Shown here: one piece after another, positions 7,529 to 14,516 of the stretch
Layout of the letters: each line of letters begins with the position of its first letter
Numbering within the stretch: the first letter of the stretch is position 1
Origin: a bacterium
Lineage (GTDB): Bacteria > JAHJDO01
DNA length: 17,465 bases
NCBI GenBank assembly: GCA_030631525.1
Contig: DAOVKY010000003.1
Span: 1 to 17,465 of the forward strand
Direction of reading: 5' to 3'
The notes under the pieces: model-generated
Told to the model about the DNA's origin: nothing
What the model saw: the letters and a program-made list of their open reading frames with translations, nothing else
Database searches by the model: none
Made by a program: the position numbers and the translations under genes

Positions 7529-8371
7529 CTATTCTTTGTCTTGTTTCCATCTGTCTATAATTTGCGCGGCTTTCTTATTTCCCGGGAATAATCTGAGAAC
7601 CTGTTTGTAACAGTCTATTGCCTTTTGTGTATGTCCTTGAAATTTATGTGAGAAAGCAAGAAATCTGAGTATGCCTGCTTTATCATATTCATCCATTTTA
7701 GCCTGCGATTTGAGAGCCTTCTCGAAATAGTATTGAGCCTTTTTATAATCCTTTAATTTTGAAAAATAGACTATGCCCATTTCCTCAGATATTTGATAGC
7801 TATCCGGGTTGTTTTTTATTCCCTCTTTCATGAATTTAATCGCTTCATCTGACTTTTTCAGTCTGAATGCAAGCCAGTATCCTCCAACAGCGTATGCTCT
7901 TACATGATGAGGGTTGAATATAGTTGTAAGCTTGAACCAGGGCATGAGTTCATCCTCTCTTTTACTGTGCACGTGCCCTTCAATATTTGGCTTGAGATTG
8001 TATTCAAGCTTAGCAAAGAATTTGTCTAATCTGTTATATTTCAATTCATGTCTGTGCTCAATTCCTTTGTGATGATGTTCATGTTTGTGTTGCGCATGTC
8101 CTTCTATGCCTGCCTCTTCTAAAATATGGCAATGTCCATGTTCAGTCACTCCCTTATGAAGGTATTCGTCTGCTTTCAGCCACAACAAATCCGCAGAACC
8201 AGAAAAAACACCGCCTAAAACTTTACTTATAATTTCTCCGCCAGGAATAGCAGAAACACTGCTAACCGCAGAATAATGATATGGCTGGAGAGGAATTTGA
8301 AGCAGCAAGGCACAAAAAAGCAAGGCACAGAGGCACAAAGGCACAGAGGCACAAAGTTTGGATTTTCTCAC
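7529..8371 (-). CDS. Membrane-anchored TPR protein with His-rich segment
   Basis: A longer frame reaches back to 8479, but it would overlap the permease gene by more than 100 bp. I prefer GTG 8371-8369, which overlaps the permease stop as GTGA and gives 280 residues. The N-terminus is a single hydrophobic stretch rich in Cys and Leu, probably a signal anchor. Next comes a segment like GGVFSGSADLLWLKADEYLHKG. A His-rich region (about residues 72-135) has 14 His in 64 residues, including HKHEHHH. The C-terminal half holds TPR-like helices (for example AIKFMKEGIKNNPDSYQISEEMG, KAQYYFEKALK, AIDCYKQVLRLFPGN), which usually mediate protein contacts. It is the last gene of a minus-strand operon after an ABC ATPase and permease. 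The His-rich part may bind metal, which is inference. The N-terminal coding DNA is an 8-bp tandem repeat. Confidence 0.72.
   Translation of the reverse strand: MRKSKLCASVPLCLCALLFCALLLQIPLQPYHYSAVSSVSAIPGGEIISKVLGGVFSGSADLLWLKADEYLHKGVTEHGHCHILEEAGIEGHAQHKHEHHHKGIEHRHELKYNRLDKFFAKLEYNLKPNIEGHVHSKREDELMPWFKLTTIFNPHHVRAYAVGGYWLAFRLKKSDEAIKFMKEGIKNNPDSYQISEEMGIVYFSKLKDYKKAQYYFEKALKSQAKMDEYDKAGILRFLAFSHKFQGHTQKAIDCYKQVLRLFPGNKKAAQIIDRWKQDKE
8307..8356. repeat. 8-bp tandem repeat inside the TPR gene leader
   Basis: On the + strand, alternating octamers AGGCACAG and AGGCACAA run four times in a row (8323-8354), with a further degenerate copy just before (AAGGCACA at 8307). The minus-strand reading (GTGCCTCT, GTGCCTTT) encodes much of the hydrophobic N-terminal segment of the TPR protein. 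Confidence 0.8.
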
Positions 8372-9135
8372 AACTGTCTTCTCTGAAACTTCAATGTGCC
8401 TATTAGTAGGAAGATAGATATATAAACAACAGCATATATTGTCACTGTTATTATTACCCATGCTGGGACCGGAGGCCATCCATGAACTATCTTTTTTGAT
8501 AAGTCAAAGTAATCAAGATGAGGCAGGATATAATTAATAGACTTGAGAATCCAGGCAAGAAATGTTCCACACTTATCAAGCATATCTGAGATAGCTTTGC
8601 CAATCCAATGTCCCAGAATAAAATAGAGGATCGAAACTGTAACATTTGCAGCATTTGTCATAAAAGCTGACAGACATATAACAATAGAGGATATGAGCAT
8701 TAACTGAAGAATATGCAGGAATATCCCCTGTATTAAAATACCCGATACACTACTTCCTTTAGAAAACAGGAGAATAATAAATATTCCCTCAAAAACCAAA
8801 AAACAGAATGTAGAAATAATAGAGGTTCCAAGCCATTTTCCTATAATAAATTCAGATCTTTTTAGAGGTTTTGCCATTAATGGATAAATTGTCCGGCTGT
8901 TTAGCTCAACGGGTAGCTGTCTTGCTCCAACAACAACAGCAATAATTACAGTTATATAAGTAATGATAAGAAAGGATAATTCTATAAAATACTTTACTAA
9001 CCCTGTTAGAGAGAAAAAACTTGCCATCGCAACTACAGACATCATTGCAATAGATAGAATAAATAAAACATATATTTCTTTCTTTCTGATAGATTCCTCA
9101 ATTACATTTTTCGCAATAATCCAGGCAGCTCTCAT
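8368..9135 (-). CDS. ABC-2-type transporter permease
   Basis: A 255-residue very hydrophobic protein with about six membrane segments (roughly 20-44, 50-72, 100-126, 132-158, 160-182 and 225-248). After the second helix comes a cytoplasmic segment, ELNSRTIYPLMAKPLKRSEFIIGKWLG (77-103). This is a hallmark of ABC-2 and NosY-like permeases that pair with a separate ATPase. ATG 9135 overlaps the stop of the ATPase gene (ATGA), so the two are translationally coupled. The substrate cannot be predicted. NosY-like permeases occur in copper-enzyme maturation and in lipid, drug or gliding-related export. The following TPR protein, with its periplasmic-looking His-rich part, may be an accessory. Confidence 0.85.
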   Translation of the reverse strand: MRAAWIIAKNVIEESIRKKEIYVLFILSIAMMSVVAMASFFSLTGLVKYFIELSFLIITYITVIIAVVVGARQLPVELNSRTIYPLMAKPLKRSEFIIGKWLGTSIISTFCFLVFEGIFIILLFSKGSSVSGILIQGIFLHILQLMLISSIVICLSAFMTNAANVTVSILYFILGHWIGKAISDMLDKCGTFLAWILKSINYILPHLDYFDLSKKIVHGWPPVPAWVIITVTIYAVVYISIFLLIGTLKFQRRQL

Positions 9136-9878
9136 GCTCTTTTATCCTTTATCATCCGGATGAAAATATCTTCCAATAGAGTTTGCTTTGTATCAATTTT
9201 ACCAACAATTTGGTCCAGCTTCTCAGTCTTTAGAATTTGTCCTCTGTCAATTATTCCTACTCTGTCACAAATCAGTTCTACCTCTGAAAGCTGATGCGAA
9301 CTAAAAAATATGGTTTTACCTTTGTTCTTAAGATCCAGAATAATATCGCGCATTTCTCTTTTACCAATTGGATCAAGTCCTGAATTAGGTTCATCCAGTA
9401 TCAGAACTTCAGGATCATTTATAATAGCCTGCGCAAGTCCAAGACGCTGGCTCATGCCTTTTGACAGGTTTCGGATAGGAGTATTCTTTTTCTCTGTTAA
9501 TCCAACAGTTGCCAGAACAGAATCTATTCTGTTGTTTAAGATGGTTTTGTTTATGCGAAACAATTTTCCATACATTGTTAGAATCTTGAAAGGCGTAAGA
9601 AATGGATAATAATAAGCTATCTCTGGTAAATATCCAATTCTAAACCTGTTTCTTATAGAGGAGGATTTTTCTCCAAATATAACTGCATTGCCGTTAGTAG
9701 GATACATGAAGCCTAACAGGATATTGATAGTTGTTGTTTTTCCTGCTCCATTAGGACCTATAAATCCAAATATTTCCCCTTTATAAGTTCGTAAGCTTAT
9801 GCCCCCTAAAGCAACAGTTTTTTCTCTACCTACTCTATATTCCGCATGAAGATTTTTAATCTCTATTACTGGCTTCAT
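9132..9878 (-). CDS. ABC transporter ATP-binding protein
   Basis: A 248-residue ABC ATPase with all core motifs: Walker A GPNGAGKT (41-48), signature LSKGM (138-142), Walker B VLILDEP (158-164), D-loop SGLD (166-169) and switch His H195 (SSHQ). The Q-loop position reads YLPE (83-86), with Glu in place of Gln, as is common in the ABC-2 exporter ATPases of the CcmA/NosF type. A variable C-terminal tail (LLEDIFIRMI) is also typical. It is the first gene of a minus-strand operon, with a consensus-like sigma-70 promoter 25 bp upstream. It should energise the permease encoded next. Confidence 0.92.
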   Translation of the reverse strand: MKPVIEIKNLHAEYRVGREKTVALGGISLRTYKGEIFGFIGPNGAGKTTTINILLGFMYPTNGNAVIFGEKSSSIRNRFRIGYLPEIAYYYPFLTPFKILTMYGKLFRINKTILNNRIDSVLATVGLTEKKNTPIRNLSKGMSQRLGLAQAIINDPEVLILDEPNSGLDPIGKREMRDIILDLKNKGKTIFFSSHQLSEVELICDRVGIIDRGQILKTEKLDQIVGKIDTKQTLLEDIFIRMIKDKRA

Positions 9879-9903
9879 ATTTTTTACTCTTTAATGCAAT
9901 ATA

Positions 9904-9932
9904 AATATACTAACATCCTATGACATTGTCAA
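9904..9932 (-). promoter_or_regulatory. Sigma-70-type promoter of the ABC operon
   Basis: Read on the minus strand, TTGACA (9932-9927) is followed after exactly 17 nt by TATATT (9909-9904). This is a perfect -35 and a one-mismatch -10. Transcription would begin near 9897, about 20 nt before the ATPase start codon. Confidence 0.75.
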
Positions 9933-9935
9933 GAC

Positions 9936-9980
9936 GTCAAAAAAATTTGCACATCGCGCAAATATGTCAAAATATTTTGC
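9936..9980 (+). promoter_or_regulatory. Two 15-bp direct repeats, candidate activator sites
   Basis: The repeats 9936-9950 (GTCAAAAAAATTTGC) and 9966-9980 (GTCAAAATATTTTGC) match at 13 of 15 positions. They start exactly 30 bp apart, about three helical turns. They lie about 140-170 bp upstream of the predicted pilin transcription start, the usual distance for enhancer sites of sigma-54 activators. The first copy also carries one half of an inverted repeat, ATTTGC...GCAAAT (9945-9963). A third GTCAA (9928-9932) overlaps the divergent -35 box. Binding by a PilR-like protein is inference. Confidence 0.45.
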
Positions 9981-9991
9981 CTAACAATCAA

Positions 9992-10011
9992 CCGCTGACT
10001 TCAGTCGGCGG
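9992..10011. repeat. Small palindrome (hairpin) upstream of the pilin gene
   Basis: CCGCTGACT and AGTCGGCGG form a 9-bp stem with one T-G wobble around a 2-nt centre. It looks like a REP-type element, or a possible transcript terminator against read-through. No T-run follows. Confidence 0.45.
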
Positions 10012-10043
10012 AGCTTCAGCCACGAAAAATTTTGAGGCAAAAA

Positions 10044-10072
10044 CTGTGGTCTATCGTCTATGGTCTGTGGTC
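10044..10072. repeat. Degenerate 7-bp tandem repeat
   Basis: Heptamers GGTCTAT, CGTCTAT and GGTCTGT run in tandem from 10048, followed by a partial GGTC; the four bases CTGT precede them. The repeat lies between the palindrome and the sigma-54 promoter and is not inside a credible gene. Confidence 0.6.
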
Positions 10073-10083
10073 AATTTGCATTC

Positions 10084-10100
10084 TTGGCACGAAAAATGCT
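10084..10100 (+). promoter_or_regulatory. Sigma-54 (RpoN) promoter of the pilin operon
   Basis: TTGGCACG at 10084-10091 is followed by ATGCT at 10096-10100. This places the -24 GG (10086-10087) and -12 GC (10098-10099) at the fixed sigma-54 spacing. Against the known consensus TGGCACG-N4-TTGCW, only one position differs. Transcription would begin near 10111, leaving a 40-nt leader before the pilin ATG. Type IV pilin genes of many bacteria are known to use RpoN and the PilS/PilR pair. Confidence 0.82.
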
Positions 10101-10150
10101 TGTTATATAAGACGAGAGAAAAAATTTATTGAAGAGGAGGTGAATAAGAA

Positions 10151-10609
10151 ATGATTAAATTACTGAGAAGTAAAAGAGGCTTCACGCTTGTTGAGATCAT
10201 GATCGTTGTTGCGATCATAGGGCTTCTGGCAGCTATAGCTATTCCAAACTTCATCAAGTCCAGAAACCGCTCAAGAGATGCTGTATGCGTGAACAACATG
10301 AAGCAGATCGCATCAGCTCTTGAACAGGTGTGTATGGAAAACAACTTTGATGCTCAGAATCCAGGCGCTCTTCCTTGTACTGACGGTTCTGTAAATGCGT
10401 TAATTGTATGGAACGCTGCCCCGACAGCTGTTGGATGGGGAATTGTAGGCGCAACATCATACCTAAAGTCAGCTCCTGCATGTCCTATAGGTGGCGCATA
10501 TACAGGTGGTTCTGTAGCAGCAACAGGGCAATTTACGGTTGCGTGTGCAAGTATTGCATCACATGGATTGGCATTCCAGGCAGCTAATAGTCCATATTCA
10601 CTGCCATAA
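10151..10609 (+). CDS. pilA: Type IV major pilin (prepilin)
   Basis: A 152-residue type IV prepilin. A 10-residue basic leader (MIKLLRSKRG) precedes the cleavage site G10/F11. The mature protein starts FTLVE, with the conserved Glu at mature position 5, followed by a hydrophobic alpha-1 helix (IMIVVAIIGLLAAIAIPNF). The globular part has Cys at 46, 61, 76, 111 and 132. The C111-C132 pair frames a CPIGGAY...FTVAC loop, likely a disulfide-closed D-region. PilD-type peptidase would cleave and methylate it, and subunits then polymerise into the fibre. The start ATG 10151 has a perfect GAGGAGGT site. It heads the pilus operon under a sigma-54 promoter and is separated from the minor pilins by a strong hairpin, so it is probably the major subunit. 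A GspG-like pseudopilin is the alternative. Confidence 0.85.
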   Translation: MIKLLRSKRGFTLVEIMIVVAIIGLLAAIAIPNFIKSRNRSRDAVCVNNMKQIASALEQVCMENNFDAQNPGALPCTDGSVNALIVWNAAPTAVGWGIVGATSYLKSAPACPIGGAYTGGSVAATGQFTVACASIASHGLAFQAANSPYSLP

Positions 10610-10633
10610 AGGTTAGTTGCTGAAAGTTGTAAA

Positions 10634-10679
10634 AGGACGCAAACAGCGGTGGGAGCATTTCTTACCGCTTGCGTGTCCT
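10634..10679 (+). promoter_or_regulatory. Intercistronic hairpin after the major pilin gene
   Basis: The arms AGGACGC...AGCGGT (10634-10650) and ACCGCT...GCGTGTCCT (10664-10679) form a long, slightly bulged stem between pilA and the next gene. No T-run follows, so it is not a standard full terminator. It could stabilise pilA mRNA or cause partial termination, giving more major than minor pilin. The PilV ribosome site GGAGGG begins 3 nt after it. Confidence 0.6.
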
Positions 10680-10695
10680 GCGGAGGGTTTTGAGA

Positions 10696-11121
10696 ATGGT
10701 GTTGATTTGGAAAGGCAGGAATGGTTTTACGCTTGTTGAAACCATGATAGCCATTTTGATTCTGAGTGTTGGTTTATTTGGTCTTTTTACTGCATTTTCC
10801 AATGGACCTGCAGTGATCAGAAGAACAGCTGATATCTCTACTGCTACAAAGATAGCGCAGGACGCAATAGAAATCGTGCGTGACAGTTCATTTGCAGCAA
10901 TAACTGGTTGGGGAACATTCAGCAATCAGGATTTTACTACTGTCACAGGAAATACTACACAGGGACTTGCAAATCTTAATAGCGGACAAGTGTTGCTTTC
11001 CGTTTCTGATTTTATTGACAGTAATATAAAACAGGTCAGCATAACAATTCAGTGGGTAGGGGCACAGGGACAAACATTCAGTAGAACTATTACTACGCTT
11101 GTGACTAACGGAGGCATCTAG
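10696..11121 (+). CDS. Minor pilin, PilV-like prepilin
   Basis: A 141-residue prepilin-like protein. The leader MVLIWKGRNG is cleaved before F11 (FTLVETMIAILILSVGLFGLFTAF); the FTLVETMIAILIL...GLFGL helix is typical of the PilV/GspI class of minor pilins. An in-frame TTG at 10669 lies inside the intercistronic hairpin, so I chose ATG 10696, which has GGAGGG 8 bp upstream. After the helix the protein has an AQDAIEIVRDSSF segment, as in PilV-like proteins, and a small beta domain. Minor pilins are thought to form the tip and to prime pilus assembly. The next gene starts 1 nt after its stop, so the two are coupled. Confidence 0.78.
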   Translation: MVLIWKGRNGFTLVETMIAILILSVGLFGLFTAFSNGPAVIRRTADISTATKIAQDAIEIVRDSSFAAITGWGTFSNQDFTTVTGNTTQGLANLNSGQVLLSVSDFIDSNIKQVSITIQWVGAQGQTFSRTITTLVTNGGI

Positions 11122-11122
11122 G

Positions 11123-11698
11123 ATGAATAATAGACAGCTTTCAGGCGGGTTCACGGTCATGGAAGTTCTTATTGCCGCTTCAATCGGAATAGTAGTGGTA
11201 AGCGCTGTTTTATTTCTATTTATAAGAGGTAATCAAATGTTTGTTTTTGACTCTTGTTATCTTGATACACAAAAAAATGTGAGATTAGCTCTGGACAATA
11301 TAAGTCAGGATATAAGGCGCGCAGGAGATGTAGTGAGTACTGCAATAGGAAGTATACCTGCAAGTACGTCCCAGCAGTTGGTCCTGGAAGTATCCTCAAT
11401 TAATGTCAGTGGAGATCCAATAGCCGGGAATGATTATTTTATGTATAAATTAAACGGCACTACTTTAGAAAAAACAACATGGATAGCACTTAGTGGAAGC
11501 GCAAGAACCCCAGGGACCAAAAATATAAGTTCAAATATATCTAAATTACCTGTTGGCTCGCTTGCCCTGACATTTGGCTATGTTCCGGCTCTTGCCAGCG
11601 CTACCCGCGTAACAATATCAATTACAAGCACAGCAACTGTTATGAATAAAACACATACAAAAACTTTAAATACATCCGTAAAATTAAGGAATAAATAA
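11123..11698 (+). CDS. Minor pilin, PilW-like prepilin
   Basis: A 191-residue prepilin-like protein. The leader MNNRQLSGG is followed by FTVMEVLIAASIGIVVVSAVLFLF; the conserved Glu is at mature position 5. The helix continues into a FDSCYLDTQKNVRLALDNISQDIRRAGDVV segment (about 38-67). The Q..VR.AL..I..DIRRAG pattern is a hallmark of PilW/GspJ-type proteins. The C-terminal half is beta-rich and Ser/Thr-rich. GGAGG lies 8 bp before ATG 11123. Its place between PilV-like and PilX-like genes matches the usual minor-pilin order. Confidence 0.8.
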   Translation: MNNRQLSGGFTVMEVLIAASIGIVVVSAVLFLFIRGNQMFVFDSCYLDTQKNVRLALDNISQDIRRAGDVVSTAIGSIPASTSQQLVLEVSSINVSGDPIAGNDYFMYKLNGTTLEKTTWIALSGSARTPGTKNISSNISKLPVGSLALTFGYVPALASATRVTISITSTATVMNKTHTKTLNTSVKLRNK

Positions 11699-11713
11699 GG
11701 GAGTGATGTTATT

Positions 11714-12724
11714 TTGAAACTGAACAGAAAAGGCAGCATCCTAGTTATTTCAGCTCTAGTGATGCTTATTACTGCTATTATAGCTGGAGCGTATCTTTCC
11801 ACAGTTACTTTTCAGAAAAAGCTTACAGTCAGGTCATATCGTCTATCTGCAGCAAGGAATCTTGCGGAAGCAGGGATTCAGGCGGCATTATGGGAGCTTG
11901 GATTTGGGCAGAGTTTATGGACTGGCTGGGACACTTCAGGAGCAGTTTACACAAAGACTGTTCTCTCATTTCAGACTCAAGGCGGAAAGGTTATAGGCGA
12001 TTATGTAATGAGCGTGTCAAACATAACATCAACAAGCGCAACTGTTACTGCAATCGGATATGCTCCGAATATGACAAATATAGACAAGGTGGAAAGAACA
12101 GTGGAAGTGGACGCAGAAAGAATTGGAAATCCAGGTAATGTTAATTCTGCGCTTCAGGCGGGCGGTAATGTTTTGGTTAGTGGGAATGGTCTAATAGACG
12201 GAGTTACCAGTACAGGTGTAACAGTTCCAGCAGGTTTTACAGCCGAGACAGGCGGCTCTGGTGAAATAAAAGGCTCTCCGCCGCTAGGTCCCGACGCTCC
12301 TTTTCCATCAATTGAAGATATATTCGGTTTTACAAAAGAAGAAATGGAAGGCATCTCAACCAGAAACTATACCGACCCTCCGAACAATTCAGATGTGGAT
12401 GGAATTACCTGGGTTAAATTTCAGGATAATTCTGAATTTAAGATTACAACTGCAGGATGGTATGGAAGCGGAATTCTGGTAGTTGACGGAGATCTGGCCA
12501 TATCGGGAGGCACGTTTGACGGTATAATATATGTGTTTGGCAATCTGACAGTAAGCGGAAATCCCCAGATCTCAGGAGGAGTTCTTGTGCAGACACAGAT
12601 TGATACAACTGCAACGATAACTGCAGGGACGCCCTTTATAGCCTATGATTCAGTTAATATAGCAAATGCTTTTGACAACAACCTGCCGTGGCGTATAGTA
12701 AGCGGTTCATGGCAGGAGTATTAA
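11714..12724 (+). CDS. PilX-like minor pilin with a large beta-rich C-terminal domain
   Basis: A 336-residue protein with a short basic leader (MKLNRKG) and a hydrophobic helix (SILVISALVMLITAIIAGAYL, 8-28), followed by RLSAARNLAEAGIQAALWELG (43-63). That last segment is the N-terminal pattern of PilX/GspK-like proteins. Residues about 145-300 are Gly/Ser-rich and look like beta-helix strands: GGNVLVSGNGLIDG, ILVVDGDLAISGG, FDGIIYVFGNLTVSG, PQISGGVLVQ. This resembles the bactofilin-like or autotransporter-like right-handed helices found in other PilX-domain proteins of environmental bacteria. The start is TTG 11714 with AAGGGAG about 10 bp before; no ATG fits in frame. It probably extends the pilus tip or binds a surface. 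Confidence 0.75.
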   Translation: MKLNRKGSILVISALVMLITAIIAGAYLSTVTFQKKLTVRSYRLSAARNLAEAGIQAALWELGFGQSLWTGWDTSGAVYTKTVLSFQTQGGKVIGDYVMSVSNITSTSATVTAIGYAPNMTNIDKVERTVEVDAERIGNPGNVNSALQAGGNVLVSGNGLIDGVTSTGVTVPAGFTAETGGSGEIKGSPPLGPDAPFPSIEDIFGFTKEEMEGISTRNYTDPPNNSDVDGITWVKFQDNSEFKITTAGWYGSGILVVDGDLAISGGTFDGIIYVFGNLTVSGNPQISGGVLVQTQIDTTATITAGTPFIAYDSVNIANAFDNNLPWRIVSGSWQEY

Positions 12725-12726
12725 AT

Positions 12727-13851
12727 TTGACAGCAGCGTCTCATAATAGTAGAATCAAATTTATGATACCTGAATCAATTACAAAGCTTTTCAGGGCGAA
12801 GCCTAAATCCAGAATCTGTTTAGGTTTAGATATAGGAAGCAGGATTGTCAAGATTGTTGAGCTTACTGAGGATGGAGATGTCTTACGCCTGAGTAAAGTT
12901 GGCGCAGCTGAAATAATTGGAAAGAACAAAGACAACATAGTTACTGCTATTAAGAAGGCTTCTGCAGAAGCGAATATCATCCCGAAAGCCCCGTTGGTTA
13001 ACGGGATCCCGAAAACTTTCGGGGCTAAAGTTGCTGTTGGAGTTTCCGGGCAATCGGTAATCGTCCGATATATCCGCCTCCCTAAAATGGCAGAAGAAGA
13101 CCTGAGAGCTTCTTTGAAGTATGAAGCAGCGAAACACATTCCTTTTGATATGAATGAGGTAGAATTTGATTTTCAAATTTTGGATAACACAGCTAGTGAC
13201 ACAAACATGATGGAGGTGCTGCTTGTTGCGGTTAAGAAAGACTTAATTGGTCAGCGGTTGGAGCTGTTAAAAGCCTGTGATCTGGAACCGGCTGTTATTG
13301 ATGTTGATTCCTTCGCCGTTACAAACGCTTTTGAACATTCCATAGGTTCTGTTTTTAAGAAAAAAAATAATGTTATCTCGCTTGTAAATATCGGCGAGCG
13401 AAGGACAAATATAAGCATACTTGATAACGGCATTTCAAGGCTCACAAGGGATGTAAATATTGCTGGCGGGGATTATAGCCGGGCTATTAGCGAGGATCTA
13501 GGCATTGATGCTAAAAAAGCCGAAGAAACAAAAAAAGAAAAGAAAATGTCCAAGGAAACAATAGATGCAATAAAACATATTACGGGTAATCTTGCTAATG
13601 AGATACGCATGTCGTTTGATTACTACGAAACACAGGTTCCTGATAAGAATGTTTCTACCATATACTTGAGCGGAGGAGGCTCGCAGATCTCTCTGATAGG
13701 CGATATCATGTGTGAGGAAATTGGCGTAGAAACACACACATGGAATGCAACTGATAACCTGAAAATATCAGGCGATGCGGCAGAGAAAACAGAAAAACTC
13801 TATCCTGTTTTGCCTGTTGCTATTGGGCTTGCCCTGAGAGGCATAAAATGA
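12727..13851 (+). CDS. pilM: Type IV pilus inner-membrane platform protein PilM
   Basis: An actin/FtsA-like ATPase, 374 residues from the chosen start. Landmarks are CLGLDIGSRIVKIVEL (phosphate-1 region, 31-46), MAEEDLRASLKYEAAKHIPFDMNEVEFDFQIL (121-152), a characteristic PilM segment, NIGERRTNISILDNG (221-235, phosphate-2) and IYLSGGGSQI (312-321, adenosine region). PilM is cytoplasmic, binds the N-terminal INLLP peptide of PilN, and links the motors to the alignment complex. The frame is open from 12688, inside pilX. I chose TTG 12727, since AGGAG lies 8 bp before it and it begins just after the pilX stop. ATG 12763 also fits the family's usual start but has a poor ribosome site. The stop overlaps pilN as ATGA. 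Confidence 0.92.
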   Translation: MTAASHNSRIKFMIPESITKLFRAKPKSRICLGLDIGSRIVKIVELTEDGDVLRLSKVGAAEIIGKNKDNIVTAIKKASAEANIIPKAPLVNGIPKTFGAKVAVGVSGQSVIVRYIRLPKMAEEDLRASLKYEAAKHIPFDMNEVEFDFQILDNTASDTNMMEVLLVAVKKDLIGQRLELLKACDLEPAVIDVDSFAVTNAFEHSIGSVFKKKNNVISLVNIGERRTNISILDNGISRLTRDVNIAGGDYSRAISEDLGIDAKKAEETKKEKKMSKETIDAIKHITGNLANEIRMSFDYYETQVPDKNVSTIYLSGGGSQISLIGDIMCEEIGVETHTWNATDNLKISGDAAEKTEKLYPVLPVAIGLALRGIK

Positions 13852-14516
13852 TTTATATAAATCTGCTCCCAGCTGAGTTGAAAAAAACCAGAAAAGGGCT
13901 AAGTCTGAAACTGCCCGGAATGGGAATATTCATAACAGGCGGCATAATACTGGTTGTTGTAATGCTTCTTGTTTTTCTTATCAGTTTTTCCAGTGCAAAG
14001 TTCATGGAATGGAAGCATAACAAACAGGCGGCTGAATATTCTAAATTAGAGCCGATAATGCGTGAAGCAGAGAGGCTGGAAAACACAAAAAGAGACATTC
14101 ATGAAAAAATATCTATTCTGAAAGGACTTATTGGTTCCAGAATTATATGGGCAAACAGATTGAACCGGTTGAGCGATATTCTGCCTGCCCAGACATGGCT
14201 TACAAAGATGGCTGTTGAAAAAAGAACTGAAATGGTTTCTGCCGCGCCAAAAACGAAAGCAGGTCCTGGCGCAGGCAAAAAAGTTAAGAGAAGCTATAAC
14301 GTCTTTATTCTGGAGGGCATGGCTCTGTCAAGAGAAAATGAAGATATGACAAGGCGCATTGGAGACTTAATTAAAAAAGTCAGGGAGGATAGTATTTTTT
14401 CAAGCGATTTCTCCAGCGTAAACCTTGTATCTACCTGTCGGGTTAGTGTGGCGGATGTAGATATCATGTCATTTAAAATAGGATGCAGGTTTGCTCCAAT
14501 GGGGTTTAAGAAATGA
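13848..14516 (+). CDS. pilN: Type IV pilus alignment protein PilN
   Basis: A 222-residue bitopic membrane protein. The cytoplasmic N-terminus carries INLLP (residues 4-8), the PilM-binding motif. One membrane helix spans about 26-48 (GIFITGGIILVVVMLLVFLISF). A coiled-coil stretch (about 55-95) and a periplasmic ferredoxin-like domain follow, with WANRLNRLSDILPAQTWLTKM (101-121) as in other PilN proteins. A low-complexity Ala/Lys/Gly loop (132-148) lies between strands. PilN pairs with PilO in the inner membrane to connect PilM with PilP and PilQ. It overlaps both neighbours by ATGA. Confidence 0.9.
   Translation: MIYINLLPAELKKTRKGLSLKLPGMGIFITGGIILVVVMLLVFLISFSSAKFMEWKHNKQAAEYSKLEPIMREAERLENTKRDIHEKISILKGLIGSRIIWANRLNRLSDILPAQTWLTKMAVEKRTEMVSAAPKTKAGPGAGKKVKRSYNVFILEGMALSRENEDMTRRIGDLIKKVREDSIFSSDFSSVNLVSTCRVSVADVDIMSFKIGCRFAPMGFKK

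Noticed and set aside
8372..8479. Longer N-terminus of the TPR protein (start at 8479)
   Set aside because: It would overlap the permease gene by more than 100 bp; the GTG at 8371 overlaps the permease stop by the usual few bases and leads straight into the hydrophobic anchor.
9920..10132. Plus-strand 70-codon open frame in the pilin upstream region
   Set aside because: It runs through the direct repeats, the palindrome, the heptamer array and the sigma-54 promoter, has no ribosome site, and its product looks like nothing known.
12741..13139. 132-codon minus-strand open frame opposite pilM
   Set aside because: It lies antisense to well-conserved pilM coding sequence, with no ribosome site or protein-family motif, so it is a shadow frame.
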